This document shows positions 17,417 to 27,266 of a DNA stretch of 64,000 nucleotides, one piece after another. Both the position numbers and the translations under genes were made by a program. How positions within the stretch are numbered: the stretch's first letter is position 1; every line of letters begins with the position of its first letter. The notes under the pieces are model-generated. The model was not told the DNA's origin. It did not search any database and saw nothing but the letters and a program-made list of their open reading frames with translations. The DNA is taken from positions 1-64,000 of the forward strand of contig NZ_KE007329.1 of the NCBI RefSeq assembly GCF_000397065.2. The letters are read 5' to 3'. The stretch comes from Marinobacter lipolyticus SM19 (GTDB lineage: Bacteria > Pseudomonadota > Gammaproteobacteria > Pseudomonadales > Oleiphilaceae).

Positions 17417-20058
17417 TGAGTGTCGTCCAGCATTTTACGAAGGTCTTCCTGCAGGGCCTGACAGACGGCAGGATCGCTGATTTGCTCACCCTGCTCGTCG
17501 GTAACGAAGAAGGCATCTTCCACGCGCTCCCCCAGGGTGGCGATTTTAGCGTTGGTCAGCCTGACGCGATGCTCAAGCAGAACCTGGCCAACCCTTGCCA
17601 ACAGCCCGGGTCTGTCCGGAGTGATGACCTCAATCACTGTGCGCTGATTGATGGTGTCGTTGGACAGGGTGACTTCGGTAGGAAAGGCGAAGTGCTTGAG
17701 TTGCCTGGGGGTACGGCGATGAATGATGTCAGGGTAGTCTTCAGGGTCGTCCAGTTCCTCGATCAGCCGTTGACGTACGCGGTTCTTGCGGGCCGGGTCA
17801 ATGCCCAGGGGCTGGCCTTTTTCATCCAGCACCACGTACGAACTGATGGAGTAGGGGCTCTCGCTGGAACTGATCCGTGCGTCAACGATGTTGAGGTTGA
17901 GCTGTTCCAGCACCGCGGTGGTCGCGGCAAACAGCGCGACCCGGTCACGCATGTAGATGATGATCTGGGAATAACCATCGGTGGGGCCGCCACGGGTATC
18001 ACGAATCAGCACCAGTGGGTCGGGATTGTCGCCGTGGCGAATGATGGCCGCGGTCTGCCAGGCGATATCCACGGTGGAGTCCTGGAGGAAATAGTCCTCG
18101 TCCAGGGTGTCCCAGATACTGTCGATCTGCTCGTCAGTCATGTTCTGGGCATGCAGGATTTCCCGGGCTTCGGACTGTGTTGCCCGCACCCACTCCTGGC
18201 GATCCACCGGGGTTTCCGTGCCCCGGCGCAGCGCTCGTTTGGTTTCGATGTAAAGTTGGCGCAAAAGCGACGCCCGCCAGGTATTCCAGAGCTTGGGGTT
18301 GGTGGCACTGATATCGCAAACCGTGAGGACGTACAGGTAATCCAGATGCGCCTGACTCGGAACCGATTGTGCGAAGGCGTGGATGATGTCCGGATCGGAA
18401 ATGTCCTTGCGCTGGGCGGTCATGGACATCAGCAGGTGATTCTCCACCAGCCAGGAGACCAGTTGGGTGTCACGCTCACTGAGATGGTGGCGCTGGCAAA
18501 AATCTTCCGCGTCGATGGCCCCCAGTTCCGAATGGTCACCACCGCGACCTTTCGCGACATCGTGATAGAGGCCGGCGATAAACAGGGTTTCCAGTTTAGG
18601 CAGGCGATGTATCAGCCGGGAAGCCAGCGGATACTCTGTGCGCGCCTCCGGACTGGTCAGCCGGGCCATGTTGCGGATGACCCTCATGGTATGGGCATCC
18701 ACGGTGTAAATGTGGAACAGGTCGTGCTGCATCTGACCGATGATCTGGCCAAATTCCGGCAGGTAACGACCCAGTACGTTGTACTTCTTCATGGCGGACA
18801 GGGTCTGGTCCAGCTCGTGAGGCGTCCTCAACAACTCCATGAACAGTGAAGTCACCGCCAAGTCAGAGCGGAAAGCATCATCAATCAGGTGACGGTGCGC
18901 CCGCAGGGAACGAATGGTGGTCGCCCGTATGCCCTTGATTTCCGGGTGCTGGGCCATCAGCACGAAGATCTCCATGATGGAGTAGGGGGCGTAGGCGAAA
19001 ACCTGATTGTTCACTGCTTCGATGTAGCGGTTGCGAATCTGGAAGCGTTTGTTAAGGGGCTGTATGTCATCGGCATCGCCGGCGCCGAGAATCGCTTCGT
19101 CATAATATTGCAGGATAACGTCAGCCAGTTCCGCCAGGGCCAGTACGGTGCGGTAGTACGACTGCATCATCAGCTCGACGCCCAGTCGCTTGCCTTCATC
19201 CTTATATCCCAGCATCTCCGCCAGGGCGCGCTGATGGTCAAACAGCAGGCGGTTTTCATTGCGGTCGGCAATCAGTTGCAGGCCAAAACGCAGGCGCCAC
19301 AGGAACGTTTCGCCCTGGAACAGGATCTGGTGTTCTTCCTCGGTCAGGATGCTGAAGCGAGTCAGGTCCGCAATGTTCTGCAGGCCGAAATGGCGTTTGG
19401 TGATCCAGCCAATGGTCTGTATATCTCGAAGGGCACCCGGTGAACCCTTGACGTTGGGTTCCAGGTTGTACTCAGTATCGCCGTATTTCTTGTGGCGTTG
19501 CTGCTGTTCCTCCCGTTTGGCGATGAAATACTCACGATCGGAGCTGACGTCATCGGCATAAACCTGCTCACTGAGGATTTCCCGTAGCTCATCAGGGCCG
19601 GCGATGGTTCGGGTTTCAAGCAGGTTGGTGAGGATGGTGATATCTTCCCGGGCAGCGGCCTTGCTCTCCTCGATGCTGCGAACACTGTGGCCAATGTCCA
19701 GTTTCAGGTCCCAGAGCAAGGTGATAAAAGCACCCAGGTCTTCCTGCCATTCCTTACGGATGCCGTTGCGGGTCAGTATCAGCAGATCAATGTCTGAGTG
19801 GGGGTGGAGCTCGCCGCGACCGTAACCACCGACGGCAACCAGCGATATGTCGGTGGATGTCGAAAACGGGTAGCGATTCCAGATCAACCGCAGAGTGGTA
19901 TCCACAGTGTCGGCCCGGGAATGCACGAGGGCCCTGACATCCGCTCCCTGGCGGAATGCTTCCGCATCCGCATTGTACCGTTCCCGCAGTAACTCGCGTG
20001 CGGCGACTACGGGAGAAATGTCGTTGCTGATGCGGGATTCCAGCTCGCTTAGGTCCAC
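17413..20058 (-). CDS. glnD: [Protein-PII] uridylyltransferase/uridylyl-removing enzyme
   Basis: This 881-residue enzyme senses glutamine and adds or removes UMP on PII proteins. It has a nucleotidyltransferase domain (about 45-230) with GGYGRGELHPHSDIDLL, a central HD domain (about 450-570) with AGLYHDVAKGRGGDHS, and two C-terminal ACT domains (about 690-880) that bind glutamine. The length is close to the family norm. The start is a GTG immediately after the stop of map (TAA then GTG), so the genes should be co-translated. The 3' end overlaps dapC by 4 bases. Active-site residues appear intact in both catalytic domains. Confidence 0.97.
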   Translation of the reverse strand: MDLSELESRISNDISPVVAARELLRERYNADAEAFRQGADVRALVHSRADTVDTTLRLIWNRYPFSTSTDISLVAVGGYGRGELHPHSDIDLLILTRNGIRKEWQEDLGAFITLLWDLKLDIGHSVRSIEESKAAAREDITILTNLLETRTIAGPDELREILSEQVYADDVSSDREYFIAKREEQQQRHKKYGDTEYNLEPNVKGSPGALRDIQTIGWITKRHFGLQNIADLTRFSILTEEEHQILFQGETFLWRLRFGLQLIADRNENRLLFDHQRALAEMLGYKDEGKRLGVELMMQSYYRTVLALAELADVILQYYDEAILGAGDADDIQPLNKRFQIRNRYIEAVNNQVFAYAPYSIMEIFVLMAQHPEIKGIRATTIRSLRAHRHLIDDAFRSDLAVTSLFMELLRTPHELDQTLSAMKKYNVLGRYLPEFGQIIGQMQHDLFHIYTVDAHTMRVIRNMARLTSPEARTEYPLASRLIHRLPKLETLFIAGLYHDVAKGRGGDHSELGAIDAEDFCQRHHLSERDTQLVSWLVENHLLMSMTAQRKDISDPDIIHAFAQSVPSQAHLDYLYVLTVCDISATNPKLWNTWRASLLRQLYIETKRALRRGTETPVDRQEWVRATQSEAREILHAQNMTDEQIDSIWDTLDEDYFLQDSTVDIAWQTAAIIRHGDNPDPLVLIRDTRGGPTDGYSQIIIYMRDRVALFAATTAVLEQLNLNIVDARISSSESPYSISSYVVLDEKGQPLGIDPARKNRVRQRLIEELDDPEDYPDIIHRRTPRQLKHFAFPTEVTLSNDTINQRTVIEVITPDRPGLLARVGQVLLEHRVRLTNAKIATLGERVEDAFFVTDEQGEQISDPAVCQALQEDLRKMLDDTQ

Positions 20059-20829
20059 TTAGATAGACTCTTCCGTACGTTTTGTCAGGACTTCGCAGCC
20101 GTCGGCCGTCACCAGAAGGGTGTGTTCCCACTGGGCCGATAGTTTGTGGTCTTTGGTCACGACGGTCCAGCCGTCCGGCAACAGTTTCGTGTGGTACTTG
20201 CCCTGGTTGATCATCGGCTCGATGGTGAAGGTCATACCTTCCTGCAGTTCCAGGCCAGTGCCCGGCTTGCCGTAATGCATCACCTGGGGCTCTTCATGGA
20301 ACACTTTGCCGATGCCGTGACCGCAGTAATCCCGAACCACCGAGTAGCGGTGCTTTTCTGCGTGCTGCTGGATCACATGGCCGATATCGCCCAGGCGGGT
20401 GCCCGGCTTAACCAGTTCTATGCCTTTATATAGGCATTCCTGGGTTATGTTGATCAGGCGTTCGGTACCGGGCTTGGGTTTGCCAACGATAAACATCTTG
20501 CTGGTGTCACCGTGGTACTCGTCCTTTATAACGGTCACATCGATGTTCAGGATGTCCCCGTCCTTAAGTACCTTTTTCTCGGAGGGGATGCCGTGGCAGA
20601 TAACGTGATTGACAGAAGTGCAGATCGACTTCGGAAATCCCTTGTAATTCAGGGGGGCCGGGATCGCCTTTTGCTCATTCACAATATAGTCGTGACAGAT
20701 GCGGTCCAGTTCTTCGGTGGTGACGCCGGGTTTGACGTGCTCCCCGATCATCTCAAGAACTTCTGCAGCCAGGCGGCCTGCGACGCGCATCTTCTCGATT
20801 TCTTCCGGAGTTTTGATCGATACCTGCAT
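20059..20829 (-). CDS. map: Type I methionine aminopeptidase
   Basis: This 256-residue cytosolic metalloprotease removes N-terminal methionine from nascent proteins. It begins with KTPEEIEKMRVAGRLAAEVLEM as in E. coli Map. It carries the metal ligands in NIDVTVIKDEYHGDTSKMF (two Asp), the CGHGIGKVFHEEP histidine, FTIEPMI and WEHTLLVT glutamates. The length is typical. It is first in the leftward operon and divergent from rpsB, an arrangement conserved across gammaproteobacteria. The 250-base gap to rpsB should hold promoters for both directions. Confidence 0.97.
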   Translation of the reverse strand: MQVSIKTPEEIEKMRVAGRLAAEVLEMIGEHVKPGVTTEELDRICHDYIVNEQKAIPAPLNYKGFPKSICTSVNHVICHGIPSEKKVLKDGDILNIDVTVIKDEYHGDTSKMFIVGKPKPGTERLINITQECLYKGIELVKPGTRLGDIGHVIQQHAEKHRYSVVRDYCGHGIGKVFHEEPQVMHYGKPGTGLELQEGMTFTIEPMINQGKYHTKLLPDGWTVVTKDHKLSAQWEHTLLVTADGCEVLTKRTEESI

Positions 20830-20932
20830 TGGGGTTCCCGTTGATGTGTATCAAAACGGCATTTTAAGGGGGAGAGGGGCTGGGTACAAGGAAGGTTGAT
20901 GGCAAAAATAATGGCGTGGCGCAGCCGATTTA

Positions 20933-21079
20933 TGGTATAAACGCGCCCGCTGGAAACAAATCCGGCAAATTCACACACGTGTCGACACGTTGTCCCAGGG
21001 TGCCATCTCCTGTTTTAAGGCGAATGGTTGGGTCAATCGGACGCGTGGAGGACTAACCCGAAGCTAAAAGGTAAATATC
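20933..21079 (+). promoter_or_regulatory. rpsB promoter (extended -10) and leader with palindrome
   Basis: TGG followed by TATAAA (20933-20941) forms an extended -10 element and is followed by a GC-rich start (CGCGCCCGC). No strong -35 is visible. In E. coli the rpsB-tsf operon uses an extended -10 promoter and a leader through which S2 represses its own synthesis. This 140-base leader is in the equivalent place. It contains a perfect 14-base palindrome, ACGTGTCGACACGT (20977-20990). AAAGG precedes the rpsB start. Promoter identity is inferred by eye. Confidence 0.55.
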
Positions 21080-21832
21080 ATGGCTCAGGTAAATATGCGT
21101 GACCTGCTCAAGGCAGGTGCTCACTTCGGTCACCAGACCCGTTACTGGAACCCGAAAATGTCGAAGTTCATCTTCGGCGCCCGCAACAAGATTCATATCA
21201 TCAACCTGGAACAGACTGTTCCTGCCATGAACGACGCGCTCAAGTTCGTTCAGCAACTGGCAGAGAACAAGAACAAGGTTCTGTTCGTAGGTACCAAGCG
21301 TGCCGCAGCGAAAATCGTCAAGGAAGAAGCTGAGCGCGCTGGTCAGCCGTTCGTAAACCACCGCTGGTTGGGTGGTATGCTGACCAACTACAAGACGATT
21401 CGTCAGTCCATCCGTCGCTACCGTGATCTGGAAGCCCAGAGTCAGGACGGTACTTTCGACAAGCTGACCAAGAAAGAAGCTCTTGAGCGTACCCGTGAGA
21501 TGGACAAGCTCGAGCGTTCCATCGGCGGTATCAAGGATATGGGCGGCCTGCCGGACGCACTGTTCGTGATTGACGTTGACCACGAGCGCATCGCTATCAA
21601 GGAAGCCAACAAGCTGGGCATTCCTGTTATCGGTGTTGTTGATACCAACAGCGATCCTGACGGTGTTGACTACGTAATTCCAGGCAACGATGACGCCATT
21701 CGCGCTATCCAGATCTACGTGAAGGCCGTTGCCGATACCTGCATCGACGCAGCTCAGTCTGCCGGTGCCGGCGCTGACGAGTTTGTTGAAGTCAGTGAAG
21801 ATGCTGAAGGTGCTGCTCCAGCCGCTGAGTGA
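21080..21832 (+). CDS. rpsB: 30S ribosomal protein S2
   Basis: This 250-residue protein is part of the small ribosomal subunit head and is needed for S1 binding. It shows the family start [20 protein letters not shown], then [35 protein letters not shown], and [19 protein letters not shown]. The C-terminal tail is acidic and alanine-rich. Codon use is strongly biased toward preferred codons, as expected for a highly expressed gene. It is first in the rpsB-tsf unit, with an intergenic hairpin before tsf. Confidence 0.98.
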   Translation: MAQVNMRDLLKAGAHFGHQTRYWNPKMSKFIFGARNKIHIINLEQTVPAMNDALKFVQQLAENKNKVLFVGTKRAAAKIVKEEAERAGQPFVNHRWLGGMLTNYKTIRQSIRRYRDLEAQSQDGTFDKLTKKEALERTREMDKLERSIGGIKDMGGLPDALFVIDVDHERIAIKEANKLGIPVIGVVDTNSDPDGVDYVIPGNDDAIRAIQIYVKAVADTCIDAAQSAGAGADEFVEVSEDAEGAAPAAE

Positions 21833-21859
21833 TGTTTTCCCTTCAGGTTTGAGATGTAG

Positions 21860-21889
21860 GGTGTGCCCGTGAATAACTCCGGGCACACC
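21860..21889 (+). repeat. Hairpin between rpsB and tsf
   Basis: GGTGTGCCCG (21860-21869) pairs perfectly with CGGGCACACC (21880-21889) over a 10-base loop. No T-run follows, so it is more likely a partial attenuator, pause or RNA-stability element that sets the S2 to EF-Ts ratio than a full terminator. Confidence 0.75.
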
Positions 21890-21921
21890 TCCCCACCGAA
21901 TTCGGAACAAGAGGATTGAAC

Positions 21922-22791
21922 ATGGCTGCAATTACCGCTGCAATGGTCAAAGAGCTGCGTGAGCGTACCGGCCTTGGCATGATGGAGTGCAAGAAAGCAC
22001 TGGTAGAAGCTGGTGGCAGTGTTGACGCTGCTATCGAAGAGCTGCGTAAGTCTTCTGGCCTGAAAGCCGCCAAGAAGGCTGGTCGTACCGCCGCTGAAGG
22101 CGTATCTCTGATCAAGATCTCCGACGACAACACCGTTGCTTTCATTCTGGAAGTCAACTCCGAGACCGACTTCGTTGCCCGTGATGACAACTTCATCAAC
22201 TTCGCCAACGACGTTCTGGATGTTGCCTTTGAAAAGGGTGAAGCCGACGTGGCCAAGCTGATGGAAGGCGATCTGGAAGCCAAGCGTGAAGCGCTGGTTC
22301 AGAAGATTGGCGAGAACATCACCGTTCGTCGCATCGTTAAAGTTGAAGGTCCGGTTGTTGGTGGCTATGTCCACAGCAACAACAAGATCGCTTCTGTCGT
22401 GGCCCTGACCGCTGGTGACTCCGAAGTTGCCCGTGACATCGCCATGCACGCTGCCGCTGTTAACCCACGGGTTGGCAAGCCGGAAGACATGCCTGCTGAT
22501 GAGCTCGAGAAAGAAAAAGAAGTCATCAAGGCCCAGCCGGACATGGAAGGCAAGCCTGCCGAAATCGTTGAGAAGATGATGGGCGGCCGCATCAAGAAGT
22601 TCCTCAAGGAGAACAGCCTTGTTGAGCAGCCTTTCGTCAAGAACCCGGACCAGACTGTGGGTGAGCTGATCAAATCCGCTGGCGGTGAGCTGGTTGGTTT
22701 TGTTCGTCTGGAAGTGGGTGAAGGTATTGAGAAGGAAGAAGTGGACTTTGCTGCCGAGGTTGCTGCTGCAGCCGGCACAGGTAAGGCCTGA
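21922..22791 (+). CDS. tsf: Elongation factor Ts
   Basis: This 289-residue factor exchanges GDP for GTP on EF-Tu. The start is the ATG at 21922 after GAGGA; the TTG two codons upstream is not needed. It has the N-terminal UBA-like segment with [16 protein letters not shown], the core motif [13 protein letters not shown], and the second subdomain with [12 protein letters not shown]. The length and codon bias fit a highly expressed gene. It follows rpsB at 89 bases, with a hairpin between. Downstream are two further hairpins before pyrH. Confidence 0.98.
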   Translation: MAAITAAMVKELRERTGLGMMECKKALVEAGGSVDAAIEELRKSSGLKAAKKAGRTAAEGVSLIKISDDNTVAFILEVNSETDFVARDDNFINFANDVLDVAFEKGEADVAKLMEGDLEAKREALVQKIGENITVRRIVKVEGPVVGGYVHSNNKIASVVALTAGDSEVARDIAMHAAAVNPRVGKPEDMPADELEKEKEVIKAQPDMEGKPAEIVEKMMGGRIKKFLKENSLVEQPFVKNPDQTVGELIKSAGGELVGFVRLEVGEGIEKEEVDFAAEVAAAAGTGKA

Positions 22792-22802
22792 TCCTTCTGA
22801 TT

Positions 22803-22831
22803 GGCGCTGCAGCCCTTGTGGTTGCAGTGCC
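22803..22831 (+). repeat. Hairpin after tsf
   Basis: GGCGCTGCA (22803-22811) pairs with TGCAGTGCC (22823-22831), one pair being G-U, over an 11-base loop, 11 bases after the tsf stop. It lacks a T-run. It may protect the tsf mRNA end or slow transcription into pyrH. Confidence 0.6.
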
Positions 22832-22873
22832 GCCTGAGTCTGCCACGTCAGTTGGGGTGACCCGGCTTTCGTG

Positions 22874-22931
22874 GCGGGCTTGTATCTGAGATACCCCTTT
22901 TTGTTGAGGAGTATGTCAGATACAAGCCTGC
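22874..22931 (+). repeat. Long near-perfect hairpin in the pyrH leader
   Basis: Bases 22874-22889 pair continuously with 22916-22931 (16 pairs, one G-U). After a single G-G mismatch the stem continues from 22891-22898 to 22907-22914 with one C-A mismatch, leaving the loop TTTTGTTG. In total 23 of 25 positions pair. It lies 49 bases before the pyrH start and is not followed by a T-run. It could be a regulatory RNA structure, a processing site or a small inserted palindromic element. Confidence 0.85.
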
Positions 22932-22979
22932 GAAGCTTGTCGCGCCAGATAGCAGCCAACAGACGAAAAGGGGATCACC

Positions 22980-23708
22980 ATGCCGACATCATCGAAAACC
23001 CAGCCAAGATACAAGCGTGTTTTGCTCAAGCTCAGTGGCGAAGCCCTGATGGGCGAGCACGATTTCGGTATTGATCCCAAAGTTCTTGACCGCATGGCGC
23101 TGGAAATCGGTGCCCTGATCGGTATTGGTGTTCAGGTGGGCCTGGTTATAGGTGGTGGTAACCTGTTCCGTGGCGCAGCCCTGAATGCGGCAGGCATGGA
23201 TCGGGTAACCGGTGACCACATGGGCATGCTGGCCACCGTGATGAACGGTCTGGCCATGCGTGATGCCCTTGAGCGCTCAAACATCCGTACCCGTGTCATG
23301 TCGGCCATTCCCATGAGCGGTATCGTTGAGCACTATGATCGCCGTCGCGCTGTTCGTGACCTGAAAGACGGTGATGTGGTGATCTTCTGTGCTGGCACTG
23401 GCAATCCCTTCTTTACCACGGATTCCGCTGCCTGCCTTCGCGGGATCGAGATTGAGGCGGATGCGGTTCTCAAGGCAACCAAGGTGGATGGGGTCTATTC
23501 GGCGGATCCACATCTCGATTCGTCTGCAGAAAAATATGACAATCTGACCTATGACGAAGTGCTGGACAAGAAGCTCGGCGTCATGGACCTGACCGCAATT
23601 TGTCTGGCGCGGGATCACGGTATGCCGCTGCGGGTATTTGATATGAATCGCCCAGGTGCCCTGACTCGCATCGTGACCGGCGAAAAAGAAGGTACACTGA
23701 TCGAATAA
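22980..23708 (+). CDS. pyrH: UMP kinase
   Basis: This 242-residue bacterial-type UMP kinase (amino acid kinase fold) phosphorylates UMP to UDP with ATP. Visible motifs are [15 protein letters not shown] at the phosphate-binding strand, [42 protein letters not shown], and [13 protein letters not shown]. The length is typical. AAAGGGGATCACC precedes the ATG. The gene is separated from tsf by 188 bases holding two hairpins, so it probably has its own control point, and frr follows. Confidence 0.97.
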   Translation: MPTSSKTQPRYKRVLLKLSGEALMGEHDFGIDPKVLDRMALEIGALIGIGVQVGLVIGGGNLFRGAALNAAGMDRVTGDHMGMLATVMNGLAMRDALERSNIRTRVMSAIPMSGIVEHYDRRRAVRDLKDGDVVIFCAGTGNPFFTTDSAACLRGIEIEADAVLKATKVDGVYSADPHLDSSAEKYDNLTYDEVLDKKLGVMDLTAICLARDHGMPLRVFDMNRPGALTRIVTGEKEGTLIE

Positions 23709-23779
23709 TATGGTTGATCCGGCCTGCAGCATAGCGGTCGGGAAACGGACTGACATGAAATCGAATTGAGGATGCTCTA

Positions 23780-24337
23780 GTGATCAACGACATCAAATCC
23801 GAAGCTGAGAAGAAAATGCAGAAGAGCGTCGACGCGCTGCACTCAGCCTTCAACAAAATCCGTACCGGTCGTGCCCATCCGGCCATTCTCGACAGCGTCA
23901 TGGTGAACTACTATGGCCAGGAAACGCCGCTTAAGCAGGTCGCCAGTGTGAATGTCGAAGACAACCGCACCCTGACTGTTTCTCCGTGGGAAAAGAATCT
24001 GGTACCGACCATTGAAAAGGCGATTATGACCTCGGATCTGGGGCTGAACCCGGCAACCAGCGGCGACATCATCCGGGTGCCAATGCCCATGCTGACCGAA
24101 GAAACCCGCAAGGAAATGGTCAAGCAGGCAAAAGCCGACGCTGAACACGGCCGGGTCTCTATTCGTAATGCCCGCCGTGACGCGAACTCCATGTTGAAGG
24201 ACCTGCTCAAAGAAAAGGAAATCAACGAAGACGAAGAGCGCAAAGGCGAGGATGAAATCCAGAAATTGACGGATCGCTACATCGCCGACGTCGAAAAGAT
24301 GCTCAAAGCCAAAGAAGAGGACTTGATGGCTGTCTGA
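23780..24337 (+). CDS. frr: Ribosome recycling factor
   Basis: This 185-residue protein splits post-termination ribosomes together with EF-G. It has the standard pattern: LHSAFNKIRTGRAHPAILD, VNYYGQETPLKQVASV, PWEKNLVPTIEKAI, LTEETRKEMVKQAKADAEHGRVSIRNARRDA (given here as the family core), and the C-terminal helix DRYIADVEKMLKAKEEDLM. The start is a GTG after GAGGA. The length matches the family. It sits between pyrH and uppS as in most gammaproteobacteria. Confidence 0.97.
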   Translation: MINDIKSEAEKKMQKSVDALHSAFNKIRTGRAHPAILDSVMVNYYGQETPLKQVASVNVEDNRTLTVSPWEKNLVPTIEKAIMTSDLGLNPATSGDIIRVPMPMLTEETRKEMVKQAKADAEHGRVSIRNARRDANSMLKDLLKEKEINEDEERKGEDEIQKLTDRYIADVEKMLKAKEEDLMAV

Positions 24338-24364
24338 TCAGCCTCGTCTCATTCGGATAAACGA

Positions 24365-24390
24365 ACAGCCGATGCCGATCCATCGGCTGT
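24365..24390 (+). repeat. Hairpin between frr and uppS
   Basis: ACAGCCGATG (24365-24374) pairs perfectly with CATCGGCTGT (24381-24390) over a 6-base loop. It lies 12 bases before the uppS start, so it may mask or modulate that ribosome site or partially attenuate transcription. Confidence 0.7.
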
Positions 24391-24402
24391 GCAGGGGACT
24401 TC

Positions 24403-25173
24403 ATGACGGAAACTGTATCCGCAGAGATTCCGGTGTCGGCGGATAGCCGGCCCCGGCATGTGGCCATTATCATGGATGGTAACAATCGCTGGGCGAAAGA
24501 GCGCCAGCTGAAGGGGGTAGCGGGCCACAAGGCGGGCGTGAACGCGGTCAAGTCTGTTGTGGAAACCTGTGCCCGTGAAGGGGTCGAGGTCCTTACCCTG
24601 TTTGCCTTTTCCAGTGAGAACTGGCGGCGGCCCAAAGATGAAGTATCTGCCCTGATGCGTCTCTTCCTGTTCGCTCTGGAGCGGGAGGTGAAAAAACTCC
24701 ATCGCAACAATATCCGGCTACGGATTATTGGTGACCGGACCGCGTTCAGCCCCGCGTTGCAGGAGCATATGGAGAAGGCAGAAGCGCTCACTCGCCATAA
24801 TACCCTGATGACATTGGTCATAGCCGCTAATTATGGCGGCCACTGGGACATTACCCAGGCCACCAGGCAGGTTGCCGAAAAAGTCCGGGCAGGGGAGCTG
24901 GAGCCGTCGGATGTGACCGACGGCCTGATTCAGCAACATCTCTCAATCGGTGACCTGCCCATGCCAGACCTGATGATCCGGACGGCAGGCGAGCAACGCA
25001 TCAGCAATTTCATGCTTTGGCATCTGGCATACACCGAGCTGTACTTCTCACCGGTTTACTGGCCCGACTTCCTGGAAGACGAAATGAAGGAAGCGCTGAA
25101 GGCCTATGCCGGCCGGCAGCGGCGATTCGGCCAGACCGACGACCAGATTGCCAGCCGTCGCCCGGAACAATAA
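24403..25173 (+). CDS. uppS: Undecaprenyl diphosphate synthase
   Basis: This 256-residue cis-prenyltransferase extends farnesyl diphosphate with isopentenyl units to give the C55 carrier lipid for peptidoglycan and other envelope polymers. It has the catalytic IIMDGNNRWA motif, HKAGVNAVK, the FAFSSENWRRP block, and the C-terminal RTAGEQRISNFMLWHLAYTELYF with the conserved substrate-binding arginines. The length is normal. It heads the lipid-precursor part of the cluster, with cdsA 21 bases behind. Confidence 0.97.
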   Translation: MTETVSAEIPVSADSRPRHVAIIMDGNNRWAKERQLKGVAGHKAGVNAVKSVVETCAREGVEVLTLFAFSSENWRRPKDEVSALMRLFLFALEREVKKLHRNNIRLRIIGDRTAFSPALQEHMEKAEALTRHNTLMTLVIAANYGGHWDITQATRQVAEKVRAGELEPSDVTDGLIQQHLSIGDLPMPDLMIRTAGEQRISNFMLWHLAYTELYFSPVYWPDFLEDEMKEALKAYAGRQRRFGQTDDQIASRRPEQ

Positions 25174-25194
25174 CGACAAGAAGCGAACCTTATT

Positions 25195-26030
25195 GTGCTA
25201 AAAACCAGAATCATAACTGCGCTTATCCTCGCCCCCATTGCCATAGGCGGGATTTTCTTCCTGCCGCCGCTTGGCTTCGCCCTGTTTACTGGCGCCATCA
25301 TTACGATTGGTGCCTGGGAGTGGGCCAATATGTCCGGTGTAACCGCCCCGGTTGCCCGTGTGGCCTATGCCGGCGTGGTTGCCGCTGTTCTTTACGCTCT
25401 ACTCGACGTTCCTGCTGTTGCCGTGCTCTGGCTGGCGGTTGTCTGGTGGATTGCCTGTTTCCTGATGGTTCGCAGCTACCCGTCAGGTTCCGGTCAGTGG
25501 GGTTCGTTACCCGTGAGGGCCATCATGGGATTGTTGGTGCTGGTACCGGCGTGGGTCGGGTTAAATCACCTGCGGACCGGTTCCTTCCAGTTTGGCGATG
25601 TGGCCAACAATCTGCTCGTTATCCTTTATGTATTCTGCGTGGTATGGGTTGCCGATATTGGTGCCTATTTCGCGGGCAGGGCCTTTGGCAAAGCCAAACT
25701 GGCACCGCGGGTCAGCCCGGGCAAGTCCTGGGCGGGTGTCTGGGGTGGTCTGGCCGCAGTAGCGGTCTTTGCGGTCATCGTCAGCCAGTTGGCGTCAGCA
25801 CCCATTGACCAGACCCTGCTGTTGGTGATCGCAAGTCTGGTGACCGGTCTGGTGTCTGTGTTGGGAGACCTGCTGGAAAGCATGCTCAAGCGTTTCCGTG
25901 GCATCAAGGACAGTAGTCAGTTGCTGCCGGGTCATGGTGGTATCATGGACCGTATCGACAGCCTTACGGCCGCCATTCCGGTGTTTGCGCTGATTATTAC
26001 CCAACTCGGCTGGCTGGCGGCTGGTAACTG

Positions 26031-26034
<4 letters not shown>
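25195..26034 (+). CDS. cdsA: Phosphatidate cytidylyltransferase
   Basis: This 279-residue inner-membrane enzyme makes CDP-diacylglycerol, the branch point for all phospholipids. Eight or so hydrophobic helices are visible. The CDP-alcohol signature lies near the C-terminus as [32 protein letters not shown], with the conserved Asp residues and Lys. The start is a GTG; CAAGAAGC upstream is a modest ribosome site. Its last bases overlap a possible GTG start of dxr (GTGA), suggesting coupling. Confidence 0.96.
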
Positions 26035-27218
<1,184 letters not shown>

Positions 27219-27266
27219 TTTATCGTCATCGGATTATTGGACTGATGGCCAACTATTGAGAGCGCT

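Noticed and set aside
21942..22959. Long minus-strand frame over tsf and its downstream region
   Set aside because: It is antisense to tsf and crosses the leader hairpins; a codon-bias shadow of highly expressed genes.
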